Below, one piece after another: positions 26,478-36,129 of a stretch of DNA of 64,000 nucleotides. A program made the position numbers and the translations under genes. The notes beneath the pieces are model-generated. The model was given only the letters and a program-made list of their open reading frames with translations, made no database searches and was not told the DNA's origin. The stretch comes from Croceicoccus estronivorus (GTDB lineage Bacteria; Pseudomonadota; Alphaproteobacteria; Sphingomonadales; Sphingomonadaceae), in NCBI RefSeq assembly GCF_001625325.1, contig NZ_JRQQ01000002.1:558001-622000 (forward strand), given 5' to 3'. Positions within the stretch are counted from its first letter, which is position 1. The number at the start of each line of letters is the position of its first letter.

Positions 26478-27025
26478 GACGTAAATCCCTCGCCCCAGTT
26501 ATCACCCCTGTTCTTCTGCTCCTCGCCGCCTGTGGTGGGCAGACAAGCAACGCTGTCGAAAAGTTCTCTCTCGACGACATCGCACCCCACGTCTCCCATA
26601 TCATTGCCACTTCGCCCGATACCAAGGGGGCCGTGTGGGAAGCCATGGATGGCGCTCGATCGCTACGTTTCGGGAAACCCGGTGCACCGCCGTTTCTCAC
26701 GCTCAAATGTGAACTCACCGAAAATGCCGCACCCAAGATGCGCATCGTCCGCCTGACCCCTGCCGACCCCGGTGCAAAAGCGCTGTTTGCACTGATCGGC
26801 CGCAAGCAGATCACGCGCATAAACGCAGATGCCCATGCAGTGGGTGGCGACTGGCGATGGGAAAGCCTGGTTCCGGCAGAGGATCCTGCGCTGGATGTAT
26901 TTCTGGATGGCGGGCCGATTGAAGCGACTTTACCGGGGGGGGGTTCTCTGAACCTTGCGGCCAGTGGCGAACCTGCCCGGCTCGTCAGTTGGTGCCGCCG
27001 CCACGGGACCGATCTGCCAGAGTGA
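26474..27025 (+). CDS. Lipoprotein of unknown function
   Basis: 183 residues: signal peptide with lipobox LLAAC (Cys20), then a domain I do not recognise (VEKFSLDDIAPHVSHIIATS, GAVWEAMDGARSLRFG, PFLTLKCELTE, IRVVRLTPADPGAKALFALI-like region). Two further cysteines are present (LKCEL, SWCRRH). The start overlaps the small TM peptide gene by ATGA and is preceded by AGGAAG. Its 3' end overlaps the convergent DsbD-like gene by 41 bases. Confidence 0.72.
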   Translation: MRRKSLAPVITPVLLLLAACGGQTSNAVEKFSLDDIAPHVSHIIATSPDTKGAVWEAMDGARSLRFGKPGAPPFLTLKCELTENAAPKMRIVRLTPADPGAKALFALIGRKQITRINADAHAVGGDWRWESLVPAEDPALDVFLDGGPIEATLPGGGSLNLAASGEPARLVSWCRRHGTDLPE

Positions 27026-29051
27026 CGAGGCTTTCCGGCCCCAGAACCTGAGGCAGTTTCTGCGCATCACCATTTGCCGGATACCAGAGATAGAGCGGCA
27101 CGCCCGCCGCGCCATTTTCGGTAAGAAAGTGCGTGATTGCAGGATCGCGCCGGGTCCAGTCGCCACGCATGGCAATAACACCGGCCTGGCCAAAGGCCTT
27201 CTTGGTCGCCTCGCGATCAATCGCAATGCTCTCATTAACCTTGCAGGTTACACACCAATCAGCCGTAAACCACAGGAAAACGGGTTTTCCGCTGGCCCGC
27301 GCCTCATTCAAGGCCGTATCGCTAAACACACGTGGAGCGAGCAAGCCCGCATCCGCAGCACTTGGCGCAGCGAAACTGGCTGGGAGGGCGACCACGGCGA
27401 ACAATGCGAAAGGCGCAGCGATTGTCGCGAACGGTGCGAGCCCGGCCCTGCCCTGCCGCTGGCGGCGACCCAGCACCCACAAGGCAATCAACAGCCCAGA
27501 CGTCGTCAACCCGGCAGCCAGTGCGAATCCCACCCCGCCAAGCCTGCTTGTCAACCACAGCAGGGCAAGGGCCGTCAGCCCCATCGGCACGGCCAGAATG
27601 TGGCGAAAGCGCACCATCCAGTTACCAGGGCGAGGCAGCATGGCCCGCAGCGCAGGCACCCAACCCAATGCCAGGAAAGGCAAGGCGAGCCCCAGCCCCA
27701 AAGTGGCAAACAGCAGCAAGGCTTGCGGAATGGGCAAAAGCAGGGCCGCGCCCATGGCTGCGGCCATGAATGGACCAGTGCAGGGTGTGGCAACGAAAGC
27801 TGCCAGCAAGCCAGTGGCGAAAGCCCCGCCAGGCTTGCCATCACGCGTAATCGACAGGCTGGGCAGTTCGAACAACCCCGCCAGATTGGCAGTGACGGCA
27901 ACGGCCAGCAACAACAGGCCGATAACCACTCCAGGTTCCTGAAGCTGGAATGCCCATCCAACTTGCTCTCCCCCGGCGCGTAATACGAGCAACAGCGTAC
28001 CGAGCGCGAGACAGGCGAGTACGACACCGGCAGTGTAAGCTACCCCCTCCCGCCGGGCCTCTGCTTCACTTTCACCAGCACGGGCGAGGCTCAACGCCTT
28101 GAGGCTGAGAATCGGGAAAACGCAGGGCATGACATTGAGCAGCAAACCGCCCGCCAACGCCCCCGCCAGAAGTATCCAGAGCGAAGGTCCACCTGCATCC
28201 GGCCCCATCGCAACCGGCGTTCCCCCCTTGGGAACAGCCCCTGGGCTTGCTTCGAAGCGAACCCCGTTTCCGGCATCGTCAAGCCGCAGTATTCCGGTAA
28301 CCGCCGAGGGTTCCAGAGTTCCCTTGCGCGAAAGTTCTGCCACCAGCCAATCGCCCTTGCGCATGAAATGTTGCTGCGCCGCATAATCGACAAGTTCAGT
28401 AGTCTCGACAAAGACGTGCGGATCAGCAAGCCTGAGCGCTGCCGGAAGAGGGATCGCGATCCGTACCTTGCCTTCATTCAGGCCAAATCGCGCTGGCCTG
28501 TCCAGCATTGCCGGGATGGCGGCCCGCCATGCATCGAACCGATCATCGGCGAGGCCTGCACCAGGTGTCAGCACGACTGAGAGAACAGCCTGTTCCGGAA
28601 CACAGATGGTATCTGTACAGGCAAGCCACTGGGCATCAACGCTGAGTATAACCGGTTTGCCTGCCTGAGCGTCAAATGGCACGCGCAGAGGCACCAACAC
28701 CGCATAGTCGCCTTCGTAGACGTGATTCATCAACGAGCCGATTTTGAGCGTGTGCGGCACCGGATAATCCGGATCGCCTGCTGTCCAGCCCTGCGGAAGG
28801 TCCCAGTCCAGCGTCATCCCGTACCCGGCGTCGCCTGGATTGGTCCAATAGCCATGCCAGCCTTCCGCCGGACGGAAATGCAACGCCAGTTCGGCAGTCT
28901 GCCCTGGCGCAGCAGTGCCATTCGCAACCAATTCGGCCTGAATGTGATTCTCTGCCGCCCGAACCGGATGGACCAACAGCACGGCAAACAGCAACACTAG
29001 CAGAACCAGTGAGAGCCTGACGGCAAAAAGCGGCATTGTCCTTGCGCTCAT
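26985..29051 (-). CDS. dsbD: DsbD-type protein-disulfide reductase
   Basis: 688 residues from ATG 29051 (ATG 29036 also possible). Order: signal peptide/first TM, periplasmic N-terminal DsbD-alpha-like domain with a Cys pair (WLACTDTICVPEQ), an eight-helix CcdA-like membrane domain with redox cysteines in VMPCVFPILSLKA and ATPCTGPFMA, and a C-terminal thioredoxin domain with ADWCVTCK. It would carry electrons from cytoplasmic thioredoxin to periplasmic partners such as the TlpA-like lipoprotein at 6246-6842. Similar proteins are annotated as ScsB/DsbD. Length exceeds E. coli DsbD mainly through the N-terminal domain. Confidence 0.9.
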   Translation of the reverse strand: MSARTMPLFAVRLSLVLLVLLFAVLLVHPVRAAENHIQAELVANGTAAPGQTAELALHFRPAEGWHGYWTNPGDAGYGMTLDWDLPQGWTAGDPDYPVPHTLKIGSLMNHVYEGDYAVLVPLRVPFDAQAGKPVILSVDAQWLACTDTICVPEQAVLSVVLTPGAGLADDRFDAWRAAIPAMLDRPARFGLNEGKVRIAIPLPAALRLADPHVFVETTELVDYAAQQHFMRKGDWLVAELSRKGTLEPSAVTGILRLDDAGNGVRFEASPGAVPKGGTPVAMGPDAGGPSLWILLAGALAGGLLLNVMPCVFPILSLKALSLARAGESEAEARREGVAYTAGVVLACLALGTLLLVLRAGGEQVGWAFQLQEPGVVIGLLLLAVAVTANLAGLFELPSLSITRDGKPGGAFATGLLAAFVATPCTGPFMAAAMGAALLLPIPQALLLFATLGLGLALPFLALGWVPALRAMLPRPGNWMVRFRHILAVPMGLTALALLWLTSRLGGVGFALAAGLTTSGLLIALWVLGRRQRQGRAGLAPFATIAAPFALFAVVALPASFAAPSAADAGLLAPRVFSDTALNEARASGKPVFLWFTADWCVTCKVNESIAIDREATKKAFGQAGVIAMRGDWTRRDPAITHFLTENGAAGVPLYLWYPANGDAQKLPQVLGPESLVTLADRSRGGGTN

Positions 29052-29101
29052 GATGCCGGGGGCTTTAGGGCAGGCTATCTGAACCCGCAATGGAACGAGT
29101 C

Positions 29102-30316
29102 ATGTCCGAAACGCGCGAATTGCTGATCCTTGGCGGCGGACTGGTAGGCATGACGCTGGCACTGGCCGCAGCCAGGCAGGGCATTGCCAGTCATGTGGTC
29201 GATATGGCCGATCCGGCATCGCTGACGGCGGACGGATTTGACGGACGCGCTTCCGCGATTTCCACGGCGAGCTGGAACCTTTTCTGCAACATCGGCCTGG
29301 GCGAACGACTGAAGGCACAAGGTTGCCCAATCGACGCCATTGCCGTGACCGATGCCATGAAGCCGGGGCGGATCGATTTCCGGCCGGAACCGCATGAAGG
29401 TTCCCTGGGGCACATGTTCGCCAACCGCACCTTGCGGCAAGCGCTCTTCGAAGCGGCGCGGGAAGAAGAGCTGATCGAATGGCACGCCCCCGCACGCGTG
29501 ACAGAGCGGCAGCGCGACGCCTACGGCGTTTCCGCGACACTTGCCAATGGCGAGGTGCTCAAGGGCCGACTGATGGTCGCCGCCGAGGGGCGCCGTTCCC
29601 CTACCCGCGAAGAAGCCGGGCTCCAACTCGCGCGATGGGATTACAAACACCGGGCCATCATCGTCGGGCTGGATCATGAAAAGCCGCACGGCAATGTCGC
29701 GTGGGAGATTTTCTACCCTGCAGGGCCCTTCGCCTTGCTGCCCATGCTCGACGGGCCCGACGGCCAGCATCGCAGCGCACTGGTCTGGACGGTTGCGGAA
29801 CGGGATGCCGCTGGCGTGCTCGCTCTTTCGGAACGGGCATTTGTCTCCGAAGTGGAGAAGCGGATGGAGGGGCTGTTCGGGGCGATAACGCTCAACAGCC
29901 AGCGTTCTTCCTATCCGCTGGGTTTCCAGCATACTGCCAGAATGACAGCGGAACGGCTTGTTCTGGCTGGCGATGCCGCGCACGGCATCCACCCGATCGC
30001 GGGACAGGGACTCAATCTCGGCCTGCGCGATGTCGGCGCGCTGGTGGAAGTGCTCGTCGACGGCATGCGTCTCGGCCTTGATCCAGGGGATGCGCAACTG
30101 CTCAAGCGGTACGAGCGTTGGCGCAGTCTGGACAATTTCACTGTCGCGCTCACTTGCGACAGTGTGACACGGCTGTTCGGCATTCCCGGACGACTTCCCT
30201 CCGCCATTCGTCGTTTCGGCATGGCCGGCGTTCAGCGGATCGGCCCTTTGAAAAAGCTCTTCATGGACGAAGCGAGAGGCGTGTCAGGCACCCTGCCGCG
30301 GTTGCTGAAAGCCTAG
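29102..30316 (+). CDS. FAD-dependent ubiquinone-biosynthesis hydroxylase (UbiH/UbiF/COQ6 family)
   Basis: 404 residues from ATG 29102 (ATG 29090 would add four). Class A flavoprotein monooxygenase: ILGGGLVGMTLALAAARQG binds FAD, the central DGFDGRASAIS segment corresponds to the DG motif region, and GDAAHGIHPIAGQGLNLGLRD is the diagnostic second FAD motif shared with UbiH, UbiF, UbiI and COQ6. Which ring position is hydroxylated cannot be decided from sequence. Divergent from the DsbD-type gene. Confidence 0.9.
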   Translation: MSETRELLILGGGLVGMTLALAAARQGIASHVVDMADPASLTADGFDGRASAISTASWNLFCNIGLGERLKAQGCPIDAIAVTDAMKPGRIDFRPEPHEGSLGHMFANRTLRQALFEAAREEELIEWHAPARVTERQRDAYGVSATLANGEVLKGRLMVAAEGRRSPTREEAGLQLARWDYKHRAIIVGLDHEKPHGNVAWEIFYPAGPFALLPMLDGPDGQHRSALVWTVAERDAAGVLALSERAFVSEVEKRMEGLFGAITLNSQRSSYPLGFQHTARMTAERLVLAGDAAHGIHPIAGQGLNLGLRDVGALVEVLVDGMRLGLDPGDAQLLKRYERWRSLDNFTVALTCDSVTRLFGIPGRLPSAIRRFGMAGVQRIGPLKKLFMDEARGVSGTLPRLLKA

Positions 30317-30402
30317 AAGCCTCCGCACCGGGTTGGCGATACCCGAAGCTATGATAGGGTCGGAGGCCCAAGCGTTGGCTGCAACTGCCTGGAGGTAGAG
30401 AA

Positions 30403-31410
30403 ATGCGGGTCGCCGTATTCGGAACGCGTAAATATGATCGCGCCTATCTGTCCGCTGCCAATACCAGCCATCAGCATGAACTTGTTTTCTATGAGGCGGA
30501 TATGGACTCCGGCACGGTACCGTTGGCCGCGAAGTGCGATGCAGTCTGTGTTTTCGTCAATGACGTACTGGATGCCACCGTTCTGAAAGAGCTGGCCGCT
30601 CTCGGCATAAAACTCGTCGCTCTGCGCTGTGCCGGGTTCAACAATGTCGATCTTGCCGCAGCGGCCAGTCTTGGCATCGACGTAGTCCGCGTGCCCGCCT
30701 ATTCTCCCCATGCCGTTGCCGAATTTTCCATCGGGCTGCTGCTGGCGCTCGATCGGAAGATTCACCGTGCCTGGGCAAGGACGCGGGAAAACAACTTCTC
30801 TCTCGACGGCATGGTCGGGCGTAATCTGCATGGCCGCGTGGTCGGCGTGATCGGGACCGGAAGGATCGGCGCGATCGTTGCCCGAATCCTGCAAACAGGG
30901 TTCGGTTGCCGTGTTCTGGCGGCCGATCTCACGGAAAACCCCGAATTGAAAGCAGCGGGCGTCGAATATGTCTCTCGCGAAACCTTGTTGCGCGAGGCCG
31001 AGATCGTAACCCTGCATTGCCCCCTGACACCCGATAGCCGACACCTGATCGACAGTACGGCACTGGATATGGCCCGCCCCGGCCTCCTGCTGATCAATAC
31101 CAGCCGCGGAGGGCTTATCGATACGATTGCCCTGATCGAGGCCCTCAAATCCGGCAAGGTCGGCGGTGTTGCCCTGGATGTGTATGAGCAGGAGGGTGAT
31201 CTCTTTTTCCGCGACCTGTCAGACGAAATCGTTCAGGATGACATTTTCCAGCGGCTGCTGACTTTCCCCAACGTCCTGGTCACCGGCCACCAGGCATTCC
31301 TGACTCAAGAAGCCCTGGCCGCCATCGCCCAGACCACACTGGCCAATCTCTCGGACGCCGAAGCCGGCAGGGAACTGACAAATCGCGTCACACAGGAAAT
31401 GGTGCGTTAA
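30403..31410 (+). CDS. ldhA: D-lactate dehydrogenase-type 2-hydroxyacid dehydrogenase
   Basis: 335 residues, matching fermentative D-lactate dehydrogenase (LdhA): MRVAVFGTRKYDRAYL, LRCAGFNNVDL, VVRVPAYSPHAVAEF, GVIGTGRIGAIVARI (NAD), INTSRGGLIDT with catalytic Arg, VYEQEGDLFF, and VTGHQAFLTQEAL with the catalytic His. Reduces pyruvate to D-lactate with NADH. The intergenic region before it contains a nested hairpin but no evident regulator site. Confidence 0.9.
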   Translation: MRVAVFGTRKYDRAYLSAANTSHQHELVFYEADMDSGTVPLAAKCDAVCVFVNDVLDATVLKELAALGIKLVALRCAGFNNVDLAAAASLGIDVVRVPAYSPHAVAEFSIGLLLALDRKIHRAWARTRENNFSLDGMVGRNLHGRVVGVIGTGRIGAIVARILQTGFGCRVLAADLTENPELKAAGVEYVSRETLLREAEIVTLHCPLTPDSRHLIDSTALDMARPGLLLINTSRGGLIDTIALIEALKSGKVGGVALDVYEQEGDLFFRDLSDEIVQDDIFQRLLTFPNVLVTGHQAFLTQEALAAIAQTTLANLSDAEAGRELTNRVTQEMVR

Positions 31411-31423
31411 GCGCGCCTTACGC

Positions 31424-32377
31424 TCAATTTTCTACCGCAGGGCTTAGCTGCTCCACCGACTTGCCACGGGAATCCCGCAGGTCATGCGGGTCCAGCACGG
31501 CAGTCGTCTCGATCAGATCAAGTGCTGCTTGCGCAGCGGCATAGCGTTCCGCATCGCGCACCCAATCCTGCACATGATCCGCATCCGCCCCCGGCATGTT
31601 TTTCACTTCGGCCACGGCTGCTTCGACCCGGCCACTTTCGAGGAACATCTTGGCCCTTTCCAACCGGCGGCGCGGCGCGGGAGAAGGGGAGGTATCGCGG
31701 CGGATGACGAACAGGTTGTTGAGCTCACGCTGGGCACGCGTCCAGAAACCTTCACCCTCGGGCGACTTGACCAGCGCCGGAGAGATTCCCTCAAGCCGGG
31801 CAACCAACTGGTCCAGCGTAACCGGATCGCGAGCATCTTCGATAATGGTCCTCACGGCGTTGGGACACGCGTCACCAAATCTCAACCGCAACTGATCGGC
31901 AAGATAGCCAAGCGGCGCCCCTCGTTCCATCGCGCGGCGAGTAGCAAAGGCAATCAGCAATCCTTCAGCCCGCGCAGCATTACCCGATGCAGCCTGCGCT
32001 TGCAGGTCGAGGCGGGTGAGGCGCTGCTCCATAGCGGCAATCCGTTGATCGAAGCCGCCTTGCGCCTCGGCCACCCTCTCCACCTTTTCGGCAGCACCCA
32101 CCGCTTCCGCGGCGGCGGCGGCAATGTCCGGACCCGGCTTCTCGAGTTTGATATCCTCATCTGCCGATGTTTGAGCGGCTGCGGCTTCCTCATCCACCTG
32201 TTCCGGAACAGGCGCGCCCAACGACCGGATGTCGAACCCATTCCGCCAGGCTACCCAGCCTACTGCCGCAGCCCCAAGTACAAAAGCCACCAGAACGCCC
32301 AGAATAAACGTCCTGATCCCCAGCTTCCGGCCAGAGATGCCACTTTCACTCGAATATGTCCGCTGCTCGTCAGCCAT
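31424..32377 (-). CDS. Mic60/mitofilin-family inner-membrane protein
   Basis: 317 residues: cytoplasmic N-terminus, one TM helix (ILGVLVAFVLGAAAVGWVAW), a coiled-coil stretch (GGFDQRIAAMEQRLTRLDLQ) and a C-terminal helical domain resembling the mitofilin signature (LERAKMFLESGRVEAAVAEV, VQDWVRDAERYAAAQAAL). Alphaproteobacterial Mic60 homologues, typically encoded with hem genes, are linked to membrane curvature and intracytoplasmic membranes. Here it lies 64 bp after hemD on the same strand, as expected. Convergent with ldhA. Confidence 0.83.
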   Translation of the reverse strand: MADEQRTYSSESGISGRKLGIRTFILGVLVAFVLGAAAVGWVAWRNGFDIRSLGAPVPEQVDEEAAAAQTSADEDIKLEKPGPDIAAAAAEAVGAAEKVERVAEAQGGFDQRIAAMEQRLTRLDLQAQAASGNAARAEGLLIAFATRRAMERGAPLGYLADQLRLRFGDACPNAVRTIIEDARDPVTLDQLVARLEGISPALVKSPEGEGFWTRAQRELNNLFVIRRDTSPSPAPRRRLERAKMFLESGRVEAAVAEVKNMPGADADHVQDWVRDAERYAAAQAALDLIETTAVLDPHDLRDSRGKSVEQLSPAVEN

Positions 32378-32441
32378 GCTGGTTGCCTAGGGTCATCATC
32401 CTGTCAGCGCAAGAGAATGCGTGCCGCCATGTCGAACCCGA

Positions 32442-33122
32442 TCACTGACACATGTCCGTGGCGAGGGCCAGCAAGGCATCTTCCTGCGGAATATCTGCGG
32501 AGCGGCATGCGGCCCATCCCTCCCCCGCAGCCGCTGCGATGCGGGGACCAAGCGCGGCGAGCGCCAGCCCGTTGCGCTCGATACCAACACGCTGACATTC
32601 CGCTGCGAAATGGCATGCAGCGGCAGCGGAATGAAGCAGCACCACACCACCGCCCTGCAACCGCGCTGCGAAATCAGGCGAGATCGGACATGGTACGCTT
32701 TCATAGGCGATCCCGGTCAGAAGGGTGATCCCATCCGGCGGATTGAGCGGAACATGCTCTGCCCCCGCGATCCTCAAGAGAACCAGTTCTTGCCCCGCCA
32801 GTTCATCCAGAAGCCCCTGCAATCCACCGGATCCCACACCGCCAATAGTGAACCCGGCCATTCGCGCCGCATCGGCTGTCGCCTTGCCAACGACATAAGC
32901 GGGTTTCTCCCGCAAGCGTTCCAAAGCACTGCCGCCATGACGGAGAGCATTGGCGCTGCCGAGCAATATCCCGTCGAAACTGTCAGGATCCGGCATCTCC
33001 CAAGCCACCGGTCGAATCTGGGTGAGCGGTTCCCCAAAAATATCCAACCCTTGGCGCTGCCCTGCCGTAATCGTGGCGGAAAGGCCCGGTTCCGGCCGGA
33101 TCGCAAACAAAGGCTTGCTCAT
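32442..33122 (-). CDS. hemD: Uroporphyrinogen-III synthase
   Basis: 226 residues. Ring-closing and D-ring inversion step of tetrapyrrole synthesis. Sequence identity in this family is low; support comes from PLFAIRPEPG, SFDGILLGSANALRHGG, PAYVVGKATADAAR, and VVLLHSAAAACHFA, together with its position directly after hemC with a four-base ATGA overlap and before Mic60. No other family fits. Confidence 0.88.
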   Translation of the reverse strand: MSKPLFAIRPEPGLSATITAGQRQGLDIFGEPLTQIRPVAWEMPDPDSFDGILLGSANALRHGGSALERLREKPAYVVGKATADAARMAGFTIGGVGSGGLQGLLDELAGQELVLLRIAGAEHVPLNPPDGITLLTGIAYESVPCPISPDFAARLQGGGVVLLHSAAAACHFAAECQRVGIERNGLALAALGPRIAAAAGEGWAACRSADIPQEDALLALATDMCQ

Positions 33123-34048
33123 GAAGCGCCATCAAAACAGGCAACTATGGCAGGCCCGGCGCGAGCGAGAAGATCTGCCGCGAGGCTGGCAGCTCGTTCA
33201 GGTGCCGTGACCGGGAAGTGAGCCTGCCCATCCACTCTGTCCACGCCATCCGGGCTGAACAGCGCAGCTTTCAGGAAGATTTGATCGTCTTGTACTTCAC
33301 TCAAGACTGCAATCGGGCTGTGGCAATTGCCCCCCAGTGCCAGCAGCAGGGCTCGCTCCGCCATGACTCTTGCCCGGCTAGGCCCGTCGTCGACGACCGC
33401 GAGTAAAGCCTGTGTCGCCTGATCGCCCGCCTTGCATTCAATACCGATTGCCCCCTGCGCCGGCGCCGGGAGCCATTCATGCGGATCGAGCGGGGTCCCC
33501 ACATCCAGTTGCCGCAATCTTTGAAGCCCGGCTGCAGCCAAAAGCGTCGCATCGGCTTCCCCGGCTTCCAGTTTACCCAGACGCGTCGCAACATTGCCGC
33601 GAAAAGAAACCACAGAGCAATCGGGCCGAGCATTCAGCATCTGAGCGGCGCGGCGCGGCGCGCTCGTACCGATCCGCGCACCTTGCGGCAGGGCCGCTAT
33701 GCTCTCCGCTCCGACCAGAACATCGCGCACGTCCGCACGCGGCAGAATGGCAGCTATGGTCAGCCAGTCGGGCCGGATCGTCTCCACGTCCTTCATGGAA
33801 TGAACCGCAGCGTCGATCCTCCCTTCATCCAGCCAAAGGTCCAGTTCCTTCGTCCAGAGCGCCTTGCCACCGATTTCAGCCAGCGGGCGATCGAGAACCT
33901 TGTCCCCGCTAGCGACAACAGGGACCAATTCGATCTCCGCTTCGTCCCATCCATGGGCAACGCAGAGGCGAGCACGGGCCTCTTCCGCCTGAGCCATGGC
34001 GAGGGGTGAGGATCGGGTTCCGAGGCGAAGTCTGTAGGGTCCATTCAT
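33119..34048 (-). CDS. hemC: Hydroxymethylbilane synthase (porphobilinogen deaminase)
   Basis: 309 residues from ATG 34048 (MNGPYRLRLGTRSSPLAMAQ). Polymerises four porphobilinogens. Seen: VHSMKDVE with catalytic Asp, GTSAPRRAAQM, FRGNVATRL, PAPAQGAIGIEC, and LGGNCHSPIA with the Cys that anchors the dipyrromethane cofactor. The frame is open far upstream, overlapping tsaD on the other strand; that extension is not coding. Divergent from tsaD with 45 bp between starts, coupled to hemD. Confidence 0.97.
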   Translation of the reverse strand: MNGPYRLRLGTRSSPLAMAQAEEARARLCVAHGWDEAEIELVPVVASGDKVLDRPLAEIGGKALWTKELDLWLDEGRIDAAVHSMKDVETIRPDWLTIAAILPRADVRDVLVGAESIAALPQGARIGTSAPRRAAQMLNARPDCSVVSFRGNVATRLGKLEAGEADATLLAAAGLQRLRQLDVGTPLDPHEWLPAPAQGAIGIECKAGDQATQALLAVVDDGPSRARVMAERALLLALGGNCHSPIAVLSEVQDDQIFLKAALFSPDGVDRVDGQAHFPVTAPERAASLAADLLARAGPAIVACFDGAS

Positions 34049-34093
34049 TACGGCTGCTTGCCCTAATGGCCAATGTCGTTCAGGGGAAGCGCG

Positions 34094-35128
34094 ATGGCGT
34101 TGATCCTCGGCATAGAATCGAGCTGCGACGAGACGGCGGCAGCACTTGTCACGTCGGAGCGGGAGATCCTGGCGCAGCGTATCGCTTCGCAGGATGACGC
34201 GCACCGGCCCTATGGCGGGGTCGTGCCGGAGATCGCCGCACGCGCACACGCAGAACGCCTCGCACCCTTGATCCAGGCGACACTGGCCGATGCCGGCCGC
34301 TCGCTGGACGATGTCGATGCCATTGCCGCAACGGCTGGCCCCGGCCTGATCGGCGGCGTGATGGTCGGCCTCGTCACTGGTAAGGCTCTGGCGATGGCCG
34401 GCAACAAACCGCTGATCGCCGTCAACCACCTGGAAGGCCACGCCCTGTCGCCACGCCTTGCCGATCCTGCACTGCAATTTCCCTATGCCTTGCTCCTGGT
34501 CTCCGGCGGGCATTGCCAGATCCTGCGAGTCGAAGGTGTGGGGCAATATCGCCGTCTGGCGACGACAATCGACGACGCACTGGGGGAGGCATTCGACAAG
34601 ACTGCCAAAATCCTTGGCCTTGGCTATCCCGGAGGCCCCAAGGTCGAAAAGCTGGCTGCGACGGGCGATGCCAAGGCCGTACGCTTGCCCCGCCCCCTGC
34701 TTGGCTCCAGCGAACCGCACTTCTCGTTCGCCGGTCTGAAAAGCGCGGTTTTGCGGGCAAAGGAAAGCGGTGATCATCGCGACCAGGATATTGCCGCCAG
34801 CTTTCAGGAAGCCGCGATCGATTGCGTTATCGACCGGTTGAAACATTCCCTCCCTGAATTGGAAGGGGCCACGGCACTGGTGGTCGCAGGGGGTGTTGCG
34901 GCCAATCAGGCCATGCGCGGTGCTTTGGAACAATTCGCCGAAACGAACGGTATGCCGTTCACTGCCCCGCCGCTCCAACTCTGTACCGACAATGCCGCGA
35001 TGATCGCCTGGGCCGGTGCGGAGCGTCATGCCGATGGTCAATCCGATCCGCTCGACTTCACGGCCCGCCCGCGCTGGCCGCTCGACCCGAATGCTGAGCC
35101 CGCCCGCGGCGCCGGAGTGAAAGCATGA
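34094..35128 (+). CDS. tsaD: tRNA threonylcarbamoyladenosine synthase subunit TsaD
   Basis: 344 residues from ATG 34094 (AGGGGA upstream; ATG 34073 would add seven). Transfers threonylcarbamoyl to A37 of ANN-decoding tRNAs with TsaB/TsaE. Seen: [27 protein letters not shown] with metal-binding His, [44 protein letters not shown] and [10 protein letters not shown]. Its stop overlaps gpsA (ATGA). Confidence 0.97.
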   Translation: MALILGIESSCDETAAALVTSEREILAQRIASQDDAHRPYGGVVPEIAARAHAERLAPLIQATLADAGRSLDDVDAIAATAGPGLIGGVMVGLVTGKALAMAGNKPLIAVNHLEGHALSPRLADPALQFPYALLLVSGGHCQILRVEGVGQYRRLATTIDDALGEAFDKTAKILGLGYPGGPKVEKLAATGDAKAVRLPRPLLGSSEPHFSFAGLKSAVLRAKESGDHRDQDIAASFQEAAIDCVIDRLKHSLPELEGATALVVAGGVAANQAMRGALEQFAETNGMPFTAPPLQLCTDNAAMIAWAGAERHADGQSDPLDFTARPRWPLDPNAEPARGAGVKA

Positions 35129-36129
35129 AGCCCGCTGCGCCAAAGATCGGGGTGATCGGTGCCGGTGCATGGGGCACGGCCCTGGCCCAGATGCTGGCGT
35201 CAGACGGTCGCGATGTCCTGATCTGGGCTCTGGAGCCCGAAGTGGTCCAGGACGTCAACTCCCACCATCGCAACAGCTTGTACCTTCCTTCCGCACAACT
35301 GGCAGAAACAATCCACGCGACCGACGACCTGACTGAAGCGGCGCAATGTGCAACGCTCCTGCTGGTGACACCGGCACAACACCTTGCCAGAATACTTGGC
35401 CAGATGCCGCGCCTGCCACGCGATCTCGTCCTTTGCAGCAAAGGGATCGAAAATGGCACGGGCCGGTTAATGAGCAACGTCGCCAGCGATGCCGCACCCG
35501 ATAGCGAGATCGCAGTCCTCTCGGGGCCGACGTTCGCCCACGAGGTTGCCGCCGGGCAACCCACAGCGGTAACACTGGCATGCGGCGGCGGCGACGCCCA
35601 ATGGGAGCGGCTCGCCCCTGAGATCGCCCGTACGACTTTCCGCCCTTATTATTCGACCGATGTAATCGGAGCGGAAGTGGGAGGATCGGTGAAGAATGTC
35701 CTCGCGATCGCCTGCGGTGTCGTCGATGGGCTCGGCCTCGGGCAGAATGCCCGGGCTGCACTAATCGCGCGCGGCTATGCAGAGATGCTTCGTTTCGGTG
35801 AAGCCTTGGGCGGTCAGGCTGCAACTCTGGCCGGTCTATGCGGATTGGGCGATCTCGTGCTTACCTGTTCGTCCACCTCAAGCCGCAATTTCTCACTGGG
35901 CAAAGCGCTCGGCGAAGGAGCGCAGCCTGAGGCTCTGATGGCTGACCGCAGAACTGTCGCAGAAGGGGCCTTCACTGCCCCCGTACTCGTTGAACTTGCC
36001 CGCAAACACGAGGTTTCCATGCCGATTGTGGAGGCTGTTCATAGTTTGCTGAACGGCGCCCCGGCGCGTGAAGTCGTGCGGGGGATACTCGCCCGCCCCC
36101 TCAAACCCGAACAGGAAGAACCTGCGTGA
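35125..36129 (+). CDS. gpsA: Glycerol-3-phosphate dehydrogenase [NAD(P)+]
   Basis: 334 residues. Makes sn-glycerol 3-phosphate from dihydroxyacetone phosphate for phospholipid synthesis. Seen: [16 protein letters not shown] (nucleotide), [47 protein letters not shown] with catalytic Lys, and [20 protein letters not shown]. Overlaps tsaD upstream (ATGA) and the flippase gene downstream (GTGA), so the three are translationally coupled. Confidence 0.97.
   Translation: MKPAAPKIGVIGAGAWGTALAQMLASDGRDVLIWALEPEVVQDVNSHHRNSLYLPSAQLAETIHATDDLTEAAQCATLLLVTPAQHLARILGQMPRLPRDLVLCSKGIENGTGRLMSNVASDAAPDSEIAVLSGPTFAHEVAAGQPTAVTLACGGGDAQWERLAPEIARTTFRPYYSTDVIGAEVGGSVKNVLAIACGVVDGLGLGQNARAALIARGYAEMLRFGEALGGQAATLAGLCGLGDLVLTCSSTSSRNFSLGKALGEGAQPEALMADRRTVAEGAFTAPVLVELARKHEVSMPIVEAVHSLLNGAPAREVVRGILARPLKPEQEEPA

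Noticed and set aside
30319-30367. Nested hairpin GCCTCCG...CGGAGGC with inner CGGGT/ACCCG before ldhA
   Set aside because: The outer arms are 35 bases apart and only 7 bp long; a chance pairing in GC-rich DNA is plausible, and no riboswitch pattern was recognised.
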